A stretch of DNA of 6,072 bases, taken from assembly GCA_021797385.1 (NCBI GenBank), contig JAJZZW010000117.1:1-6072 (forward strand), in the 5' to 3' direction. The notes under the pieces were generated by a model, which ran no database searches, was not told where the DNA came from, and was given only the letters and a program-made list of their open reading frames with translations. The DNA is from Thermoplasmata archaeon (lineage in GTDB: Archaea; Thermoplasmatota; Thermoplasmata; Thermoplasmatales; Thermoplasmataceae). Shown here one piece after another: positions 5,911 to 6,072 of this stretch. Every line of letters begins with the position of its first letter. Position 1 is the first letter of the stretch. A program made the position numbers and the translations under genes.

Positions 5911-6072
5911 ATTGGGTTCATAAATTCTAGATGTATTGATTCTAGATTGTTTCCTGTAATCACATAATTGTTATTTGCTTTGGCATAGTTTGTATAAACC
6001 TTAAGTGGATGAAGTGCCCCATTATCAAAGTAATAAAATGAATAGTTCGACTCTCTATCCACAAAGAAATAA
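5907..6072 (-). CDS. C-terminus of a third surface-protein paralogue (5' partial)
   Basis: A minus-strand frame enters from the right edge and ends in TGA at 5909-5907, followed in frame by a second TGA. Its last 54 residues align with the C-terminus of the complete neighbour: the shared core is NYSFYY-DNG-L-PL-V-TNY, then NY-ITGN and ESI, with 26 of 44 residues identical in an ungapped stretch. The NYS sequon is kept. The start, and therefore the anchor, lies outside the window. It is the first visible gene of the leftward array, and any promoter for all three copies should lie beyond 6072. This reading comes from translating the edge sequence; the frame has no start codon of its own near the edge and would be missed by start-based gene calling. 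Confidence 0.75.
   Translation of the reverse strand, partial: YFFVDRESNYSFYYFDNGALHPLKVYTNYAKANNNYVITGNNLESIHLEFMNPM

Noticed and set aside
1..6072. CRISPR array, tRNA, rRNA or insertion sequence
   Set aside because: I found no regularly spaced repeats, no cloverleaf-like gene, no terminal inverted repeats and no transposase. The only long repeat is the paralogue anchor segment.

Overview
The base composition is AT-rich. Two genes lack a Shine-Dalgarno sequence and have TATA-like boxes about 25 bases before the ATG, which suggests leaderless archaeal transcripts, while internal operon genes carry GAGGTG or GTGAT ribosome sites. With the protein families present (a duplicated anion-type permease, a stand-alone AAA-associated C-terminal domain, an archaeal HSL-type esterase, a GlmS-like SIS protein without glutaminase, and sequon-rich membrane-anchored surface proteins), this points to an archaeon, most likely a Thermoplasmatales-type acidophile. 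The genus cannot be settled from this window.

Left part (1-2765, + strand): an ABC importer locus. It starts inside the nucleotide-binding subunit, whose Walker A end lies off the left edge. Next comes a single permease chain made of two fused permease halves. Last is a small gene for the AAA-associated C-terminal domain, which in many related transporters is the tail of the ATPase itself. No substrate-binding protein is visible, so the substrate is unknown (nitrate/sulfonate/taurine-like class by sequence type).

Middle (2760-4822): a minus-strand HSL-family carboxylesterase converges on the transporter and overlaps its last gene by 6 bases. A 110-base divergent promoter region separates it from a plus-strand tandem-SIS protein that matches the isomerase half of GlmS and keeps most of its active-site residues, but has no glutaminase domain. 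It may be a sugar-phosphate isomerase or an amino-sugar-phosphate deaminase.

Right part (4876-6072, - strand): a tandem array of three paralogous genes for membrane-anchored, Asn/Tyr-rich exported proteins, read right to left. The first is cut by the window edge and only its C-terminus is seen. The second is complete (287 aa). The third is a 54-residue remnant or mini-protein. The 5' ends of the second and third are 65/69 identical in nucleotides, starting exactly at the start codon, although the rest has diverged. The genes are tightly coupled (6-base gap, then an ATGA overlap) with the same GTGAT-N5-ATG initiation signal. This array is the least explained part of the window.
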